Part shown: positions 4,713 through 5,699 of the stretch, in pieces
How positions within the stretch are numbered: the first letter of the stretch is position 1
Layout: each line of letters opens with the position of its first letter
DNA from: Nitrosotalea sp.
GTDB taxonomy: Archaea; Halobacteriota; Syntropharchaeia; Alkanophagales; Methanospirareceae
Assembly (NCBI GenBank): GCA_020725315.1
Contig: DYFG01000099.1
Span: forward strand, 1-5,699
DNA length: 5,699 nucleotides
Direction of reading: 5' to 3'
The notes under the pieces: model-generated
What the model was told of the DNA's origin: nothing
Databases searched by the model: none
What the model saw: the letters and a program-made list of their open reading frames with translations, nothing else
Position numbers and translations under genes: made by a program

Positions 4713-5624
4713 TCAAATAATCGCCCTCACCGAGCAGCCTCCCTTGTCTGGCAAAGGGGCAAGAGCATTCATATTTTGCCTTAACCTCTTCTCCAATTCG
4801 TTATACCTGTTTCGAAGTGTGACCGGGGTTATACCTGCGACCTTAGCAAGCTCTTTTTCCGCCACCAACTCACCACTTAGCTCCGCCGCGATGTATATAG
4901 CCGCAGCCGCTGTTCCCGTCGGTCCCCATCCCTTGGCTGCTGCCGTCCCTCTACCCTCCCTCATTATTTTTATTGCCCTCTCCCTCGTCGCATCACTCAA
5001 TCCCAACTCGGAGCAGAAACGAGGTTTGTAGCGCGCGGGATCAGCCGGTGCAAGCTTTATCTCCAGTTTTTTTAAGAGGAAAATATACGCCCTCCTTATT
5101 TTCTTCAAGGGCATTCGTGATACTTGCGCAATCTCTTTCAGCGTTCGTGGAACTCCATACTGCCTGCACGTGATGTAGAGTACCGCCGAGCCTAATTCTT
5201 CTATACTTCGTCCTTTAATCAAATTGTGCTTCACCGCTTTTCGGTATAACAGTGATGCAGCCTCTTTAATATCATTTGGCAGCTTGAGTGCAGATGCCAT
5301 TCGATCTATCTCACCAAGTGCAAAAGCGAGGGTCTTTTCACTGCTACCCATACTTATTATCCCACGCAATCTTTTCGTGCTCTTAACTAACTTAGGCGTG
5401 GGTGTGCCCAGCCCTTTATTATGTATTCTATAACTCATGGGTGGACCTGTTCTTATCCTTTTAGATGCTTGTTCTTCGTCATACGCACGCCATTCTGGCC
5501 CAAGATCCACCATCTCCTCGGCTATTACCACCCCACAAACGGCGCAGTAAAGTTCTGCGTGCTTATGATCCGTTATTATGCTCTTAGACCCACATTCTGG
5601 ACATGTCCGTACTCGCTCTATCAT
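4713..5624 (-). CDS. tfb: Transcription initiation factor TFB (TFIIB family)
   Basis: A 303-residue general transcription factor that bridges TBP on the TATA box and RNA polymerase. The N-terminal zinc ribbon has C8-x2-C11 and C27-x2-C30. The B-reader follows (VDLGPEWRAYDEE, then RTGPPMSYRIHNKGLGT, residues 39-74). Cyclin repeat 1 covers about 98-190 (LAFALGEIDRMAS, GRSIEELGSAVLY, VPRTLKEIA). Cyclin repeat 2 covers about 193-283 (ADPARYKPRFCSELGLS, GWGPTGTAAAAIYIAAEL), with the BRE-reading helix GITPVTLRNRYNEL. Between GLGT and LAFAL only about 24 residues remain; archaeal TFBs I recall have around 40, with an MYRLRKWQRR-like helix that is missing here. The last 20 residues (from MNALAPLPDKGG) are an extension beyond the fold. 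An A/T stretch at 5643-5631 lies only 7-19 bp before the ATG, unusually near for a TATA box, and no ribosome-binding site is seen. Confidence 0.95.
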   Translation of the reverse strand: MIERVRTCPECGSKSIITDHKHAELYCAVCGVVIAEEMVDLGPEWRAYDEEQASKRIRTGPPMSYRIHNKGLGTPTPKLVKSTKRLRGIISMGSSEKTLAFALGEIDRMASALKLPNDIKEAASLLYRKAVKHNLIKGRSIEELGSAVLYITCRQYGVPRTLKEIAQVSRMPLKKIRRAYIFLLKKLEIKLAPADPARYKPRFCSELGLSDATRERAIKIMREGRGTAAAKGWGPTGTAAAAIYIAAELSGELVAEKELAKVAGITPVTLRNRYNELEKRLRQNMNALAPLPDKGGCSVRAII

Positions 5625-5648
5625 AATTAGATATATATTTTTAGGTGT

Positions 5649-5699
5649 CTATTCACCTTTTTGAGAGAGCTTGCGGAGGATATATTCCTTACCATGAAT
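5649..5699 (-). CDS. Possible C-terminal end of an upstream gene, partial
   Basis: From the right edge, one minus frame reads IHGKEYILRKLSQKGE and stops at TAG (5651-5649), 24 bp upstream of the TFB start. The composition is plausible for a soluble protein tail. Seventeen codons are too few to exclude chance, and a second minus frame is also open here. Confidence 0.25.
   Translation of the reverse strand: MHGKEYILRKLSQKGE

Noticed and set aside
4579..5031. 150-codon plus-strand open frame diverging from the synthetase start
   Set aside because: Most of it is antisense to the C-terminal half of the TFB gene, and no family is recognisable.

Overview
The window looks archaeal. Several genes carry TATA (box A) promoters a short distance before the start codon. 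The gene content includes two TFIIB-type transcription factors (TFB), a Gar1-type RNP protein and a membrane-anchored archaeal Lon-like (S16) protease. I suspect a methanogen- or ANME-related euryarchaeon, because group II introns and ADP-forming acyl-CoA synthetases both occur there, but the sequence alone does not fix the taxon. Every recognisable gene is on the minus strand.

Layout in transcription order (right to left): 5649-5699, possible C-terminal end of an upstream gene; 4713-5624, TFB with a complete zinc ribbon but a short B-linker; 4628-4652, a 10-bp inverted repeat; 4127-4579, N-terminal CoA-binding fragment of an ADP-forming acetyl/acyl-CoA synthetase; 3804-4040, C-terminal fragment of a DRTGG/phosphotransacetylase-like protein. 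These last two and the 86 bp between them look like a decayed locus. Then 2896-3699, Lon-like protease; 2431-2688, gar1; 1726-2403, a second TFB lacking the whole zinc ribbon and B-reader; 898-1647, hisA. Finally, 33-718 is a compact group II intron without a reverse transcriptase, inserted in a short open frame that runs off the left edge.

The best-supported non-protein feature is the intron. It has a GTGCG 5' end, a domain V hairpin, a domain VI hairpin with a bulged branch-point A seven bases from the 3' end, and EBS1 and EBS2 that pair perfectly with a contiguous 12-nt IBS2-IBS1 in the 5' exon. The 3' end of the intron is duplicated in tandem (12 bp), giving two possible 3' splice sites that keep the same reading frame.

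The most interesting protein observation is the pair of unusual TFBs. The one beside gar1, which I recall as a common archaeal tfb neighbourhood, has lost the RNA-polymerase-binding part but keeps the TBP/DNA-binding cyclin folds. The other keeps the zinc ribbon but has a shortened linker. Together they suggest specialised or competing initiation factors rather than two interchangeable TFBs.
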